Source: an uncultured bacterium (GTDB lineage: Bacteria; Actinomycetota; Coriobacteriia; Coriobacteriales; Coriobacteriaceae). From it: DNA of 64,000 nucleotides. The first letter of the stretch is position 1, and each line of letters begins with the position of its first letter. The position numbers and the translations under genes were made by a program. Under the pieces are notes generated by a model. The model was not told the DNA's origin. It saw nothing but the letters and a program-made list of their open reading frames with translations, and ran no database searches. The DNA lies in the NCBI GenBank assembly GCA_905214105.1, contig CAJMKK010000008.1:49335-113334 (forward strand), read 5' to 3'. This document shows, piece by piece, positions 50,662-59,356 of the stretch.

Positions 50662-52290
50662 CTAAACACGCGCTTCTTCCAGCATCTGCTTTGCGTGCGC
50701 AAGGCTTGCCGCCGACTGGTCACCGCTCAGCATACGGGCGATCTCTGCGGTACGGGCGTCCCCAGCCACCTCATCCAGATGCGTTTGGGGAACGTCGCCG
50801 GGCTCTTTACTGACCACGTAATGCTTGTCGGCCATGACCGCAACCTGCGCCAGGTGCGTTACGACGATGACCTGATGCGTAGCGGCGAGATCTGCCAGCA
50901 CGCTCGCGAGGGCACGGGCCGTGGAGCCGCCAACACCAGCATCGACCTCATCAAACACAAGCGTATCGACACCATCGGCGTTACCCAAAACCACCTTGCT
51001 CGCCAGCATGACGCGGCTCAGCTCGCCGCCCGACGCAATGCGGCGCAAGGGACGAGGTGTCAAGCCGGCGCCGCTGCGATAAAGCAGCTCATAGCTCGAA
51101 GGACCCGCGGGCGTCCACTCAGCGCGAGGGAGATCGCGGGACTCCCAGACCAGCTCAGCGCCGCCCATCTCCAGGCGTGCCATCTGGCGACCCACCTCGT
51201 GACAAAAACGCGGAGCGGCGGTATTGCGCGCACGCTTGAGTACCTTGGCGGCAGCAAAGAGCTCGCGTTCGGCGCCCCCGAGCGCCTCGCGCGCCTTCCT
51301 AATCTGCTCGTCACCATCGTCCACCAGCGACAACAACTCCCGCGAACGGTCACGCATGGCAAATACATCATCCATGGTGGGACCCCACTGACGCAGCAGG
51401 CCCTTAAGGTCGGAATACCGCTCGCGCATGCAAGCGAGCTCACGAGGGTCAAACGCAACGCCATCGCGATAAGCCCGCAGCTCATTGGCGCAATCCTCGA
51501 GTGAGATGCAGGCGTCCGAAAGTGCGTCGGCGATGTCACCGAGCTTGCGGTCAACGGTCGCCATGCGTGAAAGCTCGGCCACGGCGCTGTTCACGGCATC
51601 GAGCGCTCCCCCTTCGGCAGTAAGCGATGCATGGGCATCGTTGGCCGTCGCTACCAGCACCTCGGCATGCTCGGAGCGCGGCAGCATCTCCTCGAGTTCC
51701 TCATACTCACCCGGCTTGGGGTCGACCTCGGCGATGCGCTCCAGGGCGAAGCGCGCCTCCTCGACGCGACTCCCCTGCGCGCGTGAGGCTTCCTCCACAC
51801 GGCGAAGCTCCTTGGCGGCAGCACGCGAAGCCTTAAAACAGGCGCGATACTTCTCGAGCGCTTCAAGCGCCGCGCGCCCGGCCCAGGCATCAACCATGGC
51901 AACATGGTGCACCGGATCGAGCAAGCGCTGGTGCTCGTGCTGGCCGCAAAGATCCATCATCACGCCGACGCGCTCCGAAAGCTCGCGCACGCTGGCGATG
52001 CGGCCGTCAATTTTAACGCGGCTTCGGCCCTCGGCAGAAAGGCTGCGCTTTACGGTGAAGCCATCCGTGTCGTGCGGGCCGTCGAACAGGCGCGCCTCGA
52101 CGCTGGCAAGCGACTCACCCTCGCGAACCGTCGACGAATCCGCGCGCTCGCCCAAAATGAGCTTGAGCGCCGAGAGCAGTGCGGTCTTGCCAGCACCGGT
52201 CTCGCCGGTCAGGACGGTCAAGCCGGCACTCGGCACCAACGTCGCCTCGCGAATGAGCGCGATGTTGGAAACCTGCAGCTCATCGATCAT
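50662..52290 (-). CDS. recN: DNA repair protein RecN
   Basis: An SMC-like ATPase for double-strand break repair. The protein is 542 aa. The N-terminal Walker A is LTGETGAGKTALLSAL (about 28-43), with MMDLCGQHEHQRLLDP following. A helical coiled-coil middle spans about 150-370. The C-terminal half has IASGGELSRVMLASK (signature) and VDTLVFDEVDAGVGG (Walker B), then VVTHLAQVAVMADKHY. The ATG overlaps the nadK end by 11 bp; GGAG precedes it. The nadK-recN pairing is widely conserved. Confidence 0.96.
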   Translation of the reverse strand: MIDELQVSNIALIREATLVPSAGLTVLTGETGAGKTALLSALKLILGERADSSTVREGESLASVEARLFDGPHDTDGFTVKRSLSAEGRSRVKIDGRIASVRELSERVGVMMDLCGQHEHQRLLDPVHHVAMVDAWAGRAALEALEKYRACFKASRAAAKELRRVEEASRAQGSRVEEARFALERIAEVDPKPGEYEELEEMLPRSEHAEVLVATANDAHASLTAEGGALDAVNSAVAELSRMATVDRKLGDIADALSDACISLEDCANELRAYRDGVAFDPRELACMRERYSDLKGLLRQWGPTMDDVFAMRDRSRELLSLVDDGDEQIRKAREALGGAERELFAAAKVLKRARNTAAPRFCHEVGRQMARLEMGGAELVWESRDLPRAEWTPAGPSSYELLYRSGAGLTPRPLRRIASGGELSRVMLASKVVLGNADGVDTLVFDEVDAGVGGSTARALASVLADLAATHQVIVVTHLAQVAVMADKHYVVSKEPGDVPQTHLDEVAGDARTAEIARMLSGDQSAASLAHAKQMLEEARV

Positions 52291-53140
52291 GGCGCACTCC
52301 GTAGAACACGCGGCTCACCGAGTTATAGAAGCTCTCGGGGCCGTAATCCAGCAGCAACACATCGCCGGGACCGCGGCGCACCGCCACGCTCTCAACGGTG
52401 CCATCGCAGGTAATAAACTGTCCATCGATGGCGATCGCCGGCACACTCGGGCGATCATCGGACATAAAGATCTCGACGACATCGCTCGGCGAGGTCAAGA
52501 AGGCGCGAGCCTGAATGGTATGCGGAGCGATGGGCACACAAACCATGCCGGTGTAATCGGGGCTGACGATGGGGCCGCCGGCGGAAAGCGCATAGCCGGT
52601 GGATCCAGTCGCGGTCGATACAACCACGCCGTCACCGCGCAGGCGGTCGATATGATGGCCCGACACCGTGATATCGAATTCGACCATATCGGACAGGGGC
52701 CCGCGCGTAAGCGCCATGTCGTTGAGGGCAAACGTGCGCACGACATCCTTCGTGCCGTCTTCGCGCACGGACACGATATCCGCGGCGATGGTGGCGCGGC
52801 GGCTCACATGGAGCTCACCGGACAGGGCATCGCTCACGACCTGCAAAATGTCGCGCTCCTCGGGGCTCGCGGCCGTCAAAAAACCCAAATGGCCATAGGA
52901 AAGACCCAAAATGGGAATCTCACGGTAGTTGAGAATGCGGGCGGCACGCAGCAGCGTACCGTCACCGCCGAGCGTAATGACCAGGTCGGCATCGTCAACA
53001 TCGGGCGTGCTCTGTATCTTGGAGCGCTGGTCGGCAGCCCATACGACCTCGTAACCCTGGCGCGAAAGCCAAAGCTCGAGCATCAGGCCGCTCTCGACCG
53101 CCTCTTGCTTGTAGTAATTGGGAACCAGAAAGACCTTCAT
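52280..53140 (-). CDS. nadK: NAD kinase
   Basis: Makes NADP from NAD. The protein is 286 aa. The catalytic GGDGTLLRAAR is near 58-68. Other conserved blocks are ILGLSYGHLGFLTA, FALNDMALTRG (NAD-binding Asn/Asp) and DGVVVSTATGSTGYALSAGG. The stop of tlyA overlaps its start by 4 bp. It sits in the tlyA-nadK-recN run typical of actinobacteria. Confidence 0.97.
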   Translation of the reverse strand: MKVFLVPNYYKQEAVESGLMLELWLSRQGYEVVWAADQRSKIQSTPDVDDADLVITLGGDGTLLRAARILNYREIPILGLSYGHLGFLTAASPEERDILQVVSDALSGELHVSRRATIAADIVSVREDGTKDVVRTFALNDMALTRGPLSDMVEFDITVSGHHIDRLRGDGVVVSTATGSTGYALSAGGPIVSPDYTGMVCVPIAPHTIQARAFLTSPSDVVEIFMSDDRPSVPAIAIDGQFITCDGTVESVAVRRGPGDVLLLDYGPESFYNSVSRVFYGVRHDR

Positions 53141-53949
53141 AGCGTTGCAGCTTTCTCGCTCAAAACCGATACCTGGGATTGCAGCTCATCGTCGGCGCAC
53201 TCCCCGGGGGTAAACCTCGTGCCGTACAGGAAAAACTCGACGTTGCCCTTGGCACCATGGATGGGCGACACGCACACGTCAAGCGGGAACAGGCCCTTGG
53301 CGGCAAAAAGTTCAATCGCCGCCACGAGCGTATCGCGGCGGACGTCGGGGTCGGTCACGATGCCGCCTTCGCCCACCAACGCAGCCGGCGCCTCAAACTG
53401 GGGCTTTACGAGCGTGCAAAACGCACCCGAAGGCTTCAGGCACGCCAGCACGGCGTCAATGATATTCGCGATACTCGTAAACGACACATCGCACACGGCC
53501 AGGTCGATAGCGCCGCCGTAGCCGAGTTCGAGCAGCTGCGTCACGTTGGTGCGCTCGTGGAGCGTCACGCGATCGTCTTGGCGCAGCGACCAGTCGAACT
53601 GGGCGCGACCCACATCGACCGAAACAACGGTGGCGGCGCCGCGCTTGAGCAGACAATCGGTAAAGCCGCCGGTAGAGCAGCCCACATCCAGACAAGCAAG
53701 GCCCGTCGGATTGATGTCAAACGCATCAAGCGCGCCTTCGAGCTTAAGACCGCCGCGGCCAACGTACGGGATGCGCCCCTTCACGTGCAGCGGCAGGCCC
53801 GGGGTCACCTTAAGACCCGGCGAAGTCAAGCGCTCGCCGCCACTCGAGACCAAGCCGGCCATAAGAGTGCGAAGGGCATCCGCGCGATCGGCGCAGATGC
53901 CCTGTGAAATCAGTTCGTCATCGAGACGCACGCGTTTCATGAATGCCAT
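53137..53949 (-). CDS. tlyA: TlyA-family rRNA (cytidine-2'-O)-methyltransferase
   Basis: Likely 2'-O-methylates rRNA cytidines. The N-terminal S4 RNA-binding domain (about 5-65) starts MKRVRLDDELISQGIC. The FtsJ-like methyltransferase domain has YVGRGGLKLEGAL, LDVGCSTGGFTDCLL (about 87-101), VVSVDVGRAQ, DLAVCDVSFTSI and LVKPQFEA. The start at 53949 shares a base with the xseB stop (TGATG). An ATG 9 bp downstream (53940) also fits the family and cannot be excluded because no clear ribosome site marks either. Confidence 0.92.
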   Translation of the reverse strand: MAFMKRVRLDDELISQGICADRADALRTLMAGLVSSGGERLTSPGLKVTPGLPLHVKGRIPYVGRGGLKLEGALDAFDINPTGLACLDVGCSTGGFTDCLLKRGAATVVSVDVGRAQFDWSLRQDDRVTLHERTNVTQLLELGYGGAIDLAVCDVSFTSIANIIDAVLACLKPSGAFCTLVKPQFEAPAALVGEGGIVTDPDVRRDTLVAAIELFAAKGLFPLDVCVSPIHGAKGNVEFFLYGTRFTPGECADDELQSQVSVLSEKAATL

Positions 53950-54215
53950 CAACCATTCGTATCCGGGGATGCAGCCTGTCTATCTTGGGACTCGTTTGCC
54001 GCATCCTCATCGTATTCCTGCTCGAGCTTGTTGGCCTCACGCGGCGTCAGCTCAAACTTGTCGACCATATCGACCGCACGGGAGCCCAGCTCAATCGCCT
54101 CGTCAAACAAATCGAGCGAACGCTCCAGGGACGTATCCTTAGATCGAACGGTGGCGATGATCTGGTCCAGACGATCTGAGATCTCATCGAAGTTGCGGAC
54201 GGAACCCTCTGGCAT
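53949..54215 (-). CDS. xseB: exodeoxyribonuclease VII small subunit
   Basis: An 88-aa helical subunit of exonuclease VII. The core FDEISDRLDQIIATVRSKDT followed by SLERSLDLFDEAIELG is the XseB signature. The tail is acidic and polar. GAGGAG precedes the ATG. The large subunit gene xseA is not in this window, although it often neighbours xseB. Confidence 0.9.
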   Translation of the reverse strand: MPEGSVRNFDEISDRLDQIIATVRSKDTSLERSLDLFDEAIELGSRAVDMVDKFELTPREANKLEQEYDEDAANESQDRQAASPDTNG

Positions 54216-54217
54216 GA

Positions 54218-54805
54218 CTACTCCTCGACGGAGTCGGCCTCGAGGGCCTCGGCAGCGTCCGCATCCTCGGCAAGTACACCGGCGGCAGTCTGAGCGGCAG
54301 CGACCTTGGCGGCCGCCTCAGCAGCCTGTGCCTCCTCGCGTGCGCGATCCTCGGCCAGCAACTCTTGGTACAGCTCCTCGCCCGGCAGCTCCTCGCTGCG
54401 AGCAATCTTGCCCAGCACGCCGTTGACAAACGACGCGGACTGGTCGGTGCCATAGGCCTTGGCAAGCTCGACAGCCTCGTTGATCACGATGGCGTCCGAG
54501 ACCTCATCGTCGGTGAGGAAGCGCATCTCATAGACGGCGATACGCAGCAGATTGCGGTCGGCGCCTGGCATGCGCATAAGATCCCAGTTCTTAGCGATGG
54601 CGCGCAGGGCGCAGTCGATGCGGTCGATGTGCTCGTAGGCACCACGGCACAGCTCCAGCGCGTAGGGGTCGAGGGGACCCTTCGAAATCAGGAAATCGCC
54701 CTCGAGGACGCGCTCGAGCGGGCTGTCCGTGGCCTCGGCCTGGAACAGCAGCTGCAGCGCCTGACTGCGGGCGAGCGTGCGCCCGCGATAAACCTTAAGG
54801 CTCAA
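54218..54805 (-). CDS. nusB: transcription antitermination factor NusB
   Basis: Binds boxA RNA with NusE to antiterminate rRNA operons. The all-helical NusB fold spans about 8-140: RTLARSQALQLLFQAEATDS, NLLRIAVYEMRFL and VINEAVELAKAYGTDQSASF followed by VNGVLGKI. A 50-residue Ala/Glu/Asp-rich tail extends the usual length to 195 aa. It lies 3 bp before xseB. Confidence 0.95.
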   Translation of the reverse strand: MSLKVYRGRTLARSQALQLLFQAEATDSPLERVLEGDFLISKGPLDPYALELCRGAYEHIDRIDCALRAIAKNWDLMRMPGADRNLLRIAVYEMRFLTDDEVSDAIVINEAVELAKAYGTDQSASFVNGVLGKIARSEELPGEELYQELLAEDRAREEAQAAEAAAKVAAAQTAAGVLAEDADAAEALEADSVEE

Positions 54806-54808
54806 AGG

Positions 54809-55171
54809 TTACTCCTTGGGGAAAACGAGGCCGTCGATACAAACGTCAACACGCTCGACCTCGACGCCCACCTGGGCATCGATGGCGGCGACCACGGCGG
54901 CGCGAACGGCCTCGGCGAGTTTCTTGAACGGATAGCCAAAGAACACCACGACACGCACGGTGAGTGCGAGCTTGTCACCGACGACCTCGGCCTCGACCGC
55001 CGGCTCGGAAGCCGGGGCCTTGGACGAAAGCATCATGGAGACAAGGTTGGTGGCAAGGTCCTTGACGCCAACGGAGGCGATGCCCTCGACATCCGACACG
55101 GCGCGCGAGACGATGGCGGTCAGAACATCGGGCGAAATGCCGATACCGTCAATCTTGATTTCCTGGGGCAT
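54809..55171 (-). CDS. Asp23/Gls24-family envelope stress protein
   Basis: A 120-aa Asp23/YloU-type protein with the family pattern ISPDVLTAIVSRAVSDVEGI, ASVGVKDL, LALTVRVVVFFGYPFKKLAE and VGVEVERVDVCIDGLVF. It is positioned just before nusB and after efp, as in many Gram-positive genomes. The exact role is unsettled; it often associates with the membrane or supports envelope homeostasis. Confidence 0.92.
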   Translation of the reverse strand: MPQEIKIDGIGISPDVLTAIVSRAVSDVEGIASVGVKDLATNLVSMMLSSKAPASEPAVEAEVVGDKLALTVRVVVFFGYPFKKLAEAVRAAVVAAIDAQVGVEVERVDVCIDGLVFPKE

Positions 55172-55195
55172 GAGTCCTCCTAGAAGAGTTGGTTG

Positions 55196-55759
55196 CTAGA
55201 CGCGGGAGACGAACTTGCCGTCGCGGGTGTCAACCTTGATGACCTCGCCCTCGTTGAGGTACATGGGGACCTGGATGACAGCACCGGTGTCGATCGTGGC
55301 CGGCTTGGTGGAACCCTGGACGGTGTCGCCCTTAAAGCCCGGGTCGGTTTGGACGATGGTGGTCTCGATGAACATCGGCGGGGTCACGCCCATGAGCTCG
55401 TCATCGGCGAAGAGCAGCTGGCAGATGTCGTTCTCGCGCAGCCACTTGGAGTTCTCGCCCACCATGTCCTCGGGAACGGGAACCTGCTCATAGGTCTCGT
55501 TGTCCATGAAAATGTAATCGGCGCCATCGTTGTAGAGGTACTGGAACTCACGGGTGGTGAGCATGACGCTCTCGAACTTGGTACCGGCGTTGCAGGTGTT
55601 CTCGACGACGCGGCCGCTCTTGATATCGCGGGTCTTGTAGCGCACAAACGCGCCGCCCTTGCCCGGCTTGACATGCTGGAACTCGACGATGGTGTAGACC
55701 TTGTCCTTAATGCGGAGACCGAGGCCGTTCTTGAAGTCGGCGGTAGAAATGGTAGGCAT
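55196..55759 (-). CDS. efp: translation elongation factor P
   Basis: Relieves ribosome stalling at polyproline. The protein is 187 aa with three beta-barrel domains. The modified-residue position is Lys34 in FQHVKPGKGGAFVR. MPTISTADFKNGLGL is the N-terminus, with AAGAAAGG 7 nt upstream. The C-terminal domain has the typical GVIKVDTRDGKF-type ending (EGEVIKVDTRDGKFVSRV). No gene for an EF-P modification enzyme is seen in the window. Confidence 0.97.
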   Translation of the reverse strand: MPTISTADFKNGLGLRIKDKVYTIVEFQHVKPGKGGAFVRYKTRDIKSGRVVENTCNAGTKFESVMLTTREFQYLYNDGADYIFMDNETYEQVPVPEDMVGENSKWLRENDICQLLFADDELMGVTPPMFIETTIVQTDPGFKGDTVQGSTKPATIDTGAVIQVPMYLNEGEVIKVDTRDGKFVSRV

Positions 55760-55852
55760 AGCGACCTTTCTTGTTATGGGCAGAACGCACAAGCGTCCAA
55801 ATTACATACGACCGAAATTATACACTTGCAGACGGCGCCTACAGCGAGCGCA

Positions 55853-55896
55853 TAAAAAGAGAACGCGGGGCGTCCGAATCGATCCGGACGCCCCGC
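55853..55896 (-). terminator. intrinsic terminator of the M24 peptidase gene
   Basis: On minus, GCGGGGCGTCCG pairs perfectly with CGGACGCCCCGC around GATCGATT-type loop bases and is followed by TTCTCTTTTTAT. It separates the peptidase from efp. Confidence 0.92.
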
Positions 55897-55945
55897 ACCA
55901 CAAAAGTAGATTTTTGGGACATGCCTCAAAATCTACCGAGGTGTA

Positions 55946-57076
55946 TTAGCAATCGATGACGTGCAGGTCGTGAGGCGTCTTGGTGAAGGGCTCGTAGCCG
56001 TTCTCGGTGACCACGCCGTAGTCCTCCAGGCGCACGCCGCCCACACCGGGCAGGTAGACGCCGGGCTCCATGGTGATAACCGCGCCGACCTCGATGATGT
56101 TCTTGCTGCGGTTGAAGTTGGGCAGCTCGTGGATGTCGATGCCCACGCCGTGGCCCAGACCATGGTTGTAGTAATCACCATAGCCGGCATCGCCGATGAT
56201 CTTCTTGGAAAGCTTGAAAATGTCGTTGCCCTCGACGCCCGGATGGATGGCGGCGACGCACTCCTCGTGCGTACGGCGCACGAGCGCGTACAGGTCGAGC
56301 TGCTCCTGGGTAGGCTCGCCCATCACGACGGTGCGCGTCATGTCGGAACGATAATCGCAGTAGCCCGCGCCGTAATCCATGAGGACGAAGTCGCCCTTCT
56401 CGATCACGCGGTCACTCGGCACGGCGTGCGGGTTGGCGGTGTTGGGGCCGCTCGCCACAATAGAGCCAAAGGCCAGGCTGTCGGCACCGTTGGCGAACAT
56501 ATAGTTCTCGAGCTCGTTGCGAACCTGCTTCTCGGTCATGCCGGGCTTAATAAAGCCGAGCATGTGCTGGAAGGCGGCATCGGTGATCGACTGCGCATGG
56601 CGCATGAGCTCGATCTCCTCGGCGTCCTTGATGGCGCGCATCTTGCGAATGTCGTCATGCATCAGCGGCAACATGCAGGCGACGGAACGATCCTCCAAAC
56701 CACGCTGAATGCCCTGGTAGAAGTTGATCTGCATGTCATCCTCGACGGCACAGACGCGGCACTTGTTGGCCGCGATCTTGCCGGCGACCCAACCGGGGAT
56801 AGTGCCCTCGTCCATGTCGTAGACCCAGGGGCTGCCGGCGGGCGTGTTCTCCTCAAAGCTGTTGAGGTAGCGCGAGTCGGTGTGGAACAGGCACTGATCT
56901 GCCGTAATAAACGCGGCGTGCGGAAACTCGAAGGTGTAGTCGAAGACGCCCTTCACGCCCGTAAGCCAACGAAGGTTGGCCTCGTCGCGCACCACGATGG
57001 CATCGTAGCCGCGCTCGACCATCAGGGTACGGACACGCTCGATACGACCGGCAGGACCGGCAGCAAACTCAGACAT
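55946..57076 (-). CDS. M24-family Xaa-Pro aminopeptidase/dipeptidase
   Basis: A cytosolic metallopeptidase that cleaves before or after proline. The protein is 376 aa. The creatinase-like N-terminal domain spans about 1-140. The pita-bread catalytic domain has metal ligands in LMDYGAGYCDYRSDMTRTV (Asp about 231 and 242), GLGHGVGIDIHELP (His about 305), ITMEPGVYLPG (Glu about 334) and VRLEDYG (Glu about 350). AAGAAAGGA precedes the ATG. It lies upstream of efp, a common pairing (pepQ-efp). Confidence 0.94.
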   Translation of the reverse strand: MSEFAAGPAGRIERVRTLMVERGYDAIVVRDEANLRWLTGVKGVFDYTFEFPHAAFITADQCLFHTDSRYLNSFEENTPAGSPWVYDMDEGTIPGWVAGKIAANKCRVCAVEDDMQINFYQGIQRGLEDRSVACMLPLMHDDIRKMRAIKDAEEIELMRHAQSITDAAFQHMLGFIKPGMTEKQVRNELENYMFANGADSLAFGSIVASGPNTANPHAVPSDRVIEKGDFVLMDYGAGYCDYRSDMTRTVVMGEPTQEQLDLYALVRRTHEECVAAIHPGVEGNDIFKLSKKIIGDAGYGDYYNHGLGHGVGIDIHELPNFNRSKNIIEVGAVITMEPGVYLPGVGGVRLEDYGVVTENGYEPFTKTPHDLHVIDC

Positions 57077-57208
57077 GCAGATTCCTTTCTTGTTGTCTCA
57101 AAAAGTGCGGGACGGGTCTCAACCGAACGACGGAATCGCATGCGATCCGCAACCGATTGGAAACCCGCCCCTCAACATGATACGAAAGACGATGGATGTC
57201 AATAAATC

Positions 57209-58318
57209 TTAGAGAAGTTCTTTGCGAGATGCCAAGTAGGCATGAGCATGGCGCTCCAGAACCTCGTCCTCAACGTTCGTTAGACGAATGGCGCCGAGTG
57301 CCGCGGGCAGCGGCAACATGCTGCGGTTCGAGCGGACAAACTGCTGCCTGCGGAACTCCTCGATATATGCGGCAGGCTTCAGATCGAAGGAAAGCTCCTC
57401 GATACCAAAGTCCTCAAGGCAGTCATCGACATCAAAGACGTAATCGATATCGAAGTCGCAGGCATCATGTGCTAGGCGCGCCTCAAAGCGCATGCCCTCG
57501 GACAACAGCTGGTAGGCGGGGACCTGCGAAGCGGCATCGCCCAAGCAGGCGCGCAGGGTACGCTCCCCCGTCTTGCCAAAATCGAGTGCATGGCGGGCGC
57601 TCGGGTTCGTGGCCATCAGTACGTCCTTGCGGGCAGTCTGAGACCACTGAACGGCATTGACGAGCGCGACCTCCTCGTCCGCGAGAATCTCGGGGACGGT
57701 CTCGGTAAACTGATTCCAACGGGACTTGCTGCTCGAAAGCATGGTTCCAACAAGTATCACATAGCCGAGCTTGAGGTCCTCGGGGTCCGCTTCGCGAACA
57801 AGGTCGAGGTCACACACGACCAAGCCCGGCTCGGGACGGAACGCGATAGCGGGAAGCGCATTCGCCGACGAGGCGACGAGCGGCTTCATGGTCATCGCGA
57901 CCGTGAGCATGGCGTCGAACGTCGTCGGCAGCAAGGCGCACTCGGTGCGACCGCACCACTGATTGGCACACCAGCAAACGACCGAGCAGGTCGCCGTGTC
58001 GCCGACAGCGACAACGAGATCGTCGCAGGTCATGCCGTTATCCGACAGGGCGCCAAAGACGGTATCGGCATCGGCCAGCGTAGCGCCGGAAGGCGAAACC
58101 TCGAGGACGAGCAGCGACACGGCAAAACCGGCGTCGATCAGCGCATGCTCGACGACCTCGCCAAAACGCTCGGATGTAACGTCGTTCCAAATCACCATCG
58201 CGCGCTTAGGCTTGCCCACGGCCGAGGCAAACATGCGCGACAGCTCCTCGAACGCGCCCAATCCGACGCGGACATCGACACTGCGGTTTTGCAAATTGAT
58301 AAGTTGACGGCGAATCAT
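57209..58318 (-). CDS. AroB-like (3-dehydroquinate synthase family) protein lacking metal ligands
   Basis: A 369-aa protein of AroB size, coupled to aroK by ATGA. The fold-level pattern is recognisable: a nucleotide-binding half with VVAVGDTATCSVVCWCANQW, ALLPTTFDAMLT, VVCDLDLVREADP and later ALDFGKTGERTLRA. In true AroB these positions read GGGVVGDLxGF, PTTLLSQVDSSVGGK, and LNLGHTFGHAIE, with HGEAV after. Here both metal His, the HGE His and the GGK lysine loop are replaced. It may be an inactive paralogue with a regulatory or structural role, or a highly diverged synthase. Confidence 0.75.
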   Translation of the reverse strand: MIRRQLINLQNRSVDVRVGLGAFEELSRMFASAVGKPKRAMVIWNDVTSERFGEVVEHALIDAGFAVSLLVLEVSPSGATLADADTVFGALSDNGMTCDDLVVAVGDTATCSVVCWCANQWCGRTECALLPTTFDAMLTVAMTMKPLVASSANALPAIAFRPEPGLVVCDLDLVREADPEDLKLGYVILVGTMLSSSKSRWNQFTETVPEILADEEVALVNAVQWSQTARKDVLMATNPSARHALDFGKTGERTLRACLGDAASQVPAYQLLSEGMRFEARLAHDACDFDIDYVFDVDDCLEDFGIEELSFDLKPAAYIEEFRRQQFVRSNRSMLPLPAALGAIRLTNVEDEVLERHAHAYLASRKELL

Positions 58319-58848
58319 AGCAGTCCACGCTCCAAAAGCATCTCGGCACAAAGGTAGGAAACGTCCTCAAAGGACTTGTTGCGAATATCAAGGGTAATAT
58401 CGGCTGCCTGACGATACAGCGGACGGCGATGGTCAAACAGGCGCGCAGCATGCTCGGGCGAGCGGAAATCGGGCCGGGTATCGGAGCGGCGAATCTGACG
58501 CAACGAGTCCTCAAAGTCACCTTCGAGGTACACGCAGGTACCCATCTCGTGCATCAGTTCAATGTTCACCGGCGTCTCGACGATGCCACCCCCGCACGAT
58601 ACCAGCAGGCTGCGCTCGCTTTGGAGCGAACGGAGCACCGAGGTCTCGAGCTCGCGAAAACGATCCTCGCCCTCAGTCTCAAATATCTCGGTTACCGACT
58701 TGCCGCATCGACGTACAACCAAACGATCGGTATCGATGAATCGACGCTTGAACATAGTGCCCACGTTGCGCGCAAGCGTCGACTTGCCCGCGCCCAAAAA
58801 GCCGATAAAGAAGATATGGTCGCAGCCGTGTTTGATGTGCTGAGACAT
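58315..58848 (-). CDS. aroK: shikimate kinase
   Basis: Phosphorylates shikimate for aromatic amino acid synthesis. The protein is 177 aa. The P-loop GFLGAGKST is at 16-24, DTD at about 39-41, GEDRFRELE (shikimate-binding Arg) at about 60-68, VSCGGGIVE at about 84-92, and a lid with RRSDTRPDF. The stop overlaps the aroB-like start by 4 bp. It is complete and looks functional. Confidence 0.95.
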   Translation of the reverse strand: MSQHIKHGCDHIFFIGFLGAGKSTLARNVGTMFKRRFIDTDRLVVRRCGKSVTEIFETEGEDRFRELETSVLRSLQSERSLLVSCGGGIVETPVNIELMHEMGTCVYLEGDFEDSLRQIRRSDTRPDFRSPEHAARLFDHRRPLYRQAADITLDIRNKSFEDVSYLCAEMLLERGLL

Positions 58849-58856
58849 GGCGAAAC

Positions 58857-59354
58857 CTATTCCTCGCAGGGAAGGTCGCGCAGGGCCCGGCGCTCAAAGA
58901 TACGGAAGATCTGCGTGTACCACAGGTCCTGGGTTGCCTGCGGCTTGACCAGAATAGTGTCAACGCCGGCAAAGTTGCCGCTCCACACGTCCGTGTAAAG
59001 CTGATCGCCGATCAGCACGGCCTCGTTAGCCGTGGCACCTAGGCGCTTAAGGCCAGCTTTGAGAGCAAACGGGGCGGGCTTCATGGCGTGGCTAATGGCC
59101 TCGAGCCCCAACTCGCGCGCCGATGCCATGACCTGATCGCGATGCCAGTTATTGGACACCATACACAGCTTAAAGCCCTTGGCATGGGCGGTTTCGAGCC
59201 AAGCGGAGACCGCAGCGGGAACCCGCTCGGTATCGCGCGGCACCAGGGTGTTATCGCGGTCGAGTAGAATGGCGCGCTTGCCGTCGGCCCACAAGGTATC
59301 GAGGTCGATGCGGTCGACTGAGGCAACATATCGTTTGGGGCTAAAAATCCTCAT
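58857..59354 (-). CDS. YqeG-family HAD phosphatase
   Basis: A 165-aa HAD superfamily IIIA phosphatase. Motif I is LLDRDNTLVPRD (Asp about 32 and 34), motif II is MVSNN, the Lys is in MKPAPFALKAG, and motif III is VLIGDQLYTDVWSGN. YqeG relatives act as phosphatidylglycerophosphatases or related enzymes. The start MRIFSPKRYVASVD lies 2 bp after the mltG stop, with no strong ribosome site of its own, suggesting coupling. Confidence 0.9.
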   Translation of the reverse strand: MRIFSPKRYVASVDRIDLDTLWADGKRAILLDRDNTLVPRDTERVPAAVSAWLETAHAKGFKLCMVSNNWHRDQVMASARELGLEAISHAMKPAPFALKAGLKRLGATANEAVLIGDQLYTDVWSGNFAGVDTILVKPQATQDLWYTQIFRIFERRALRDLPCEE

Positions 59355-59356
59355 GA

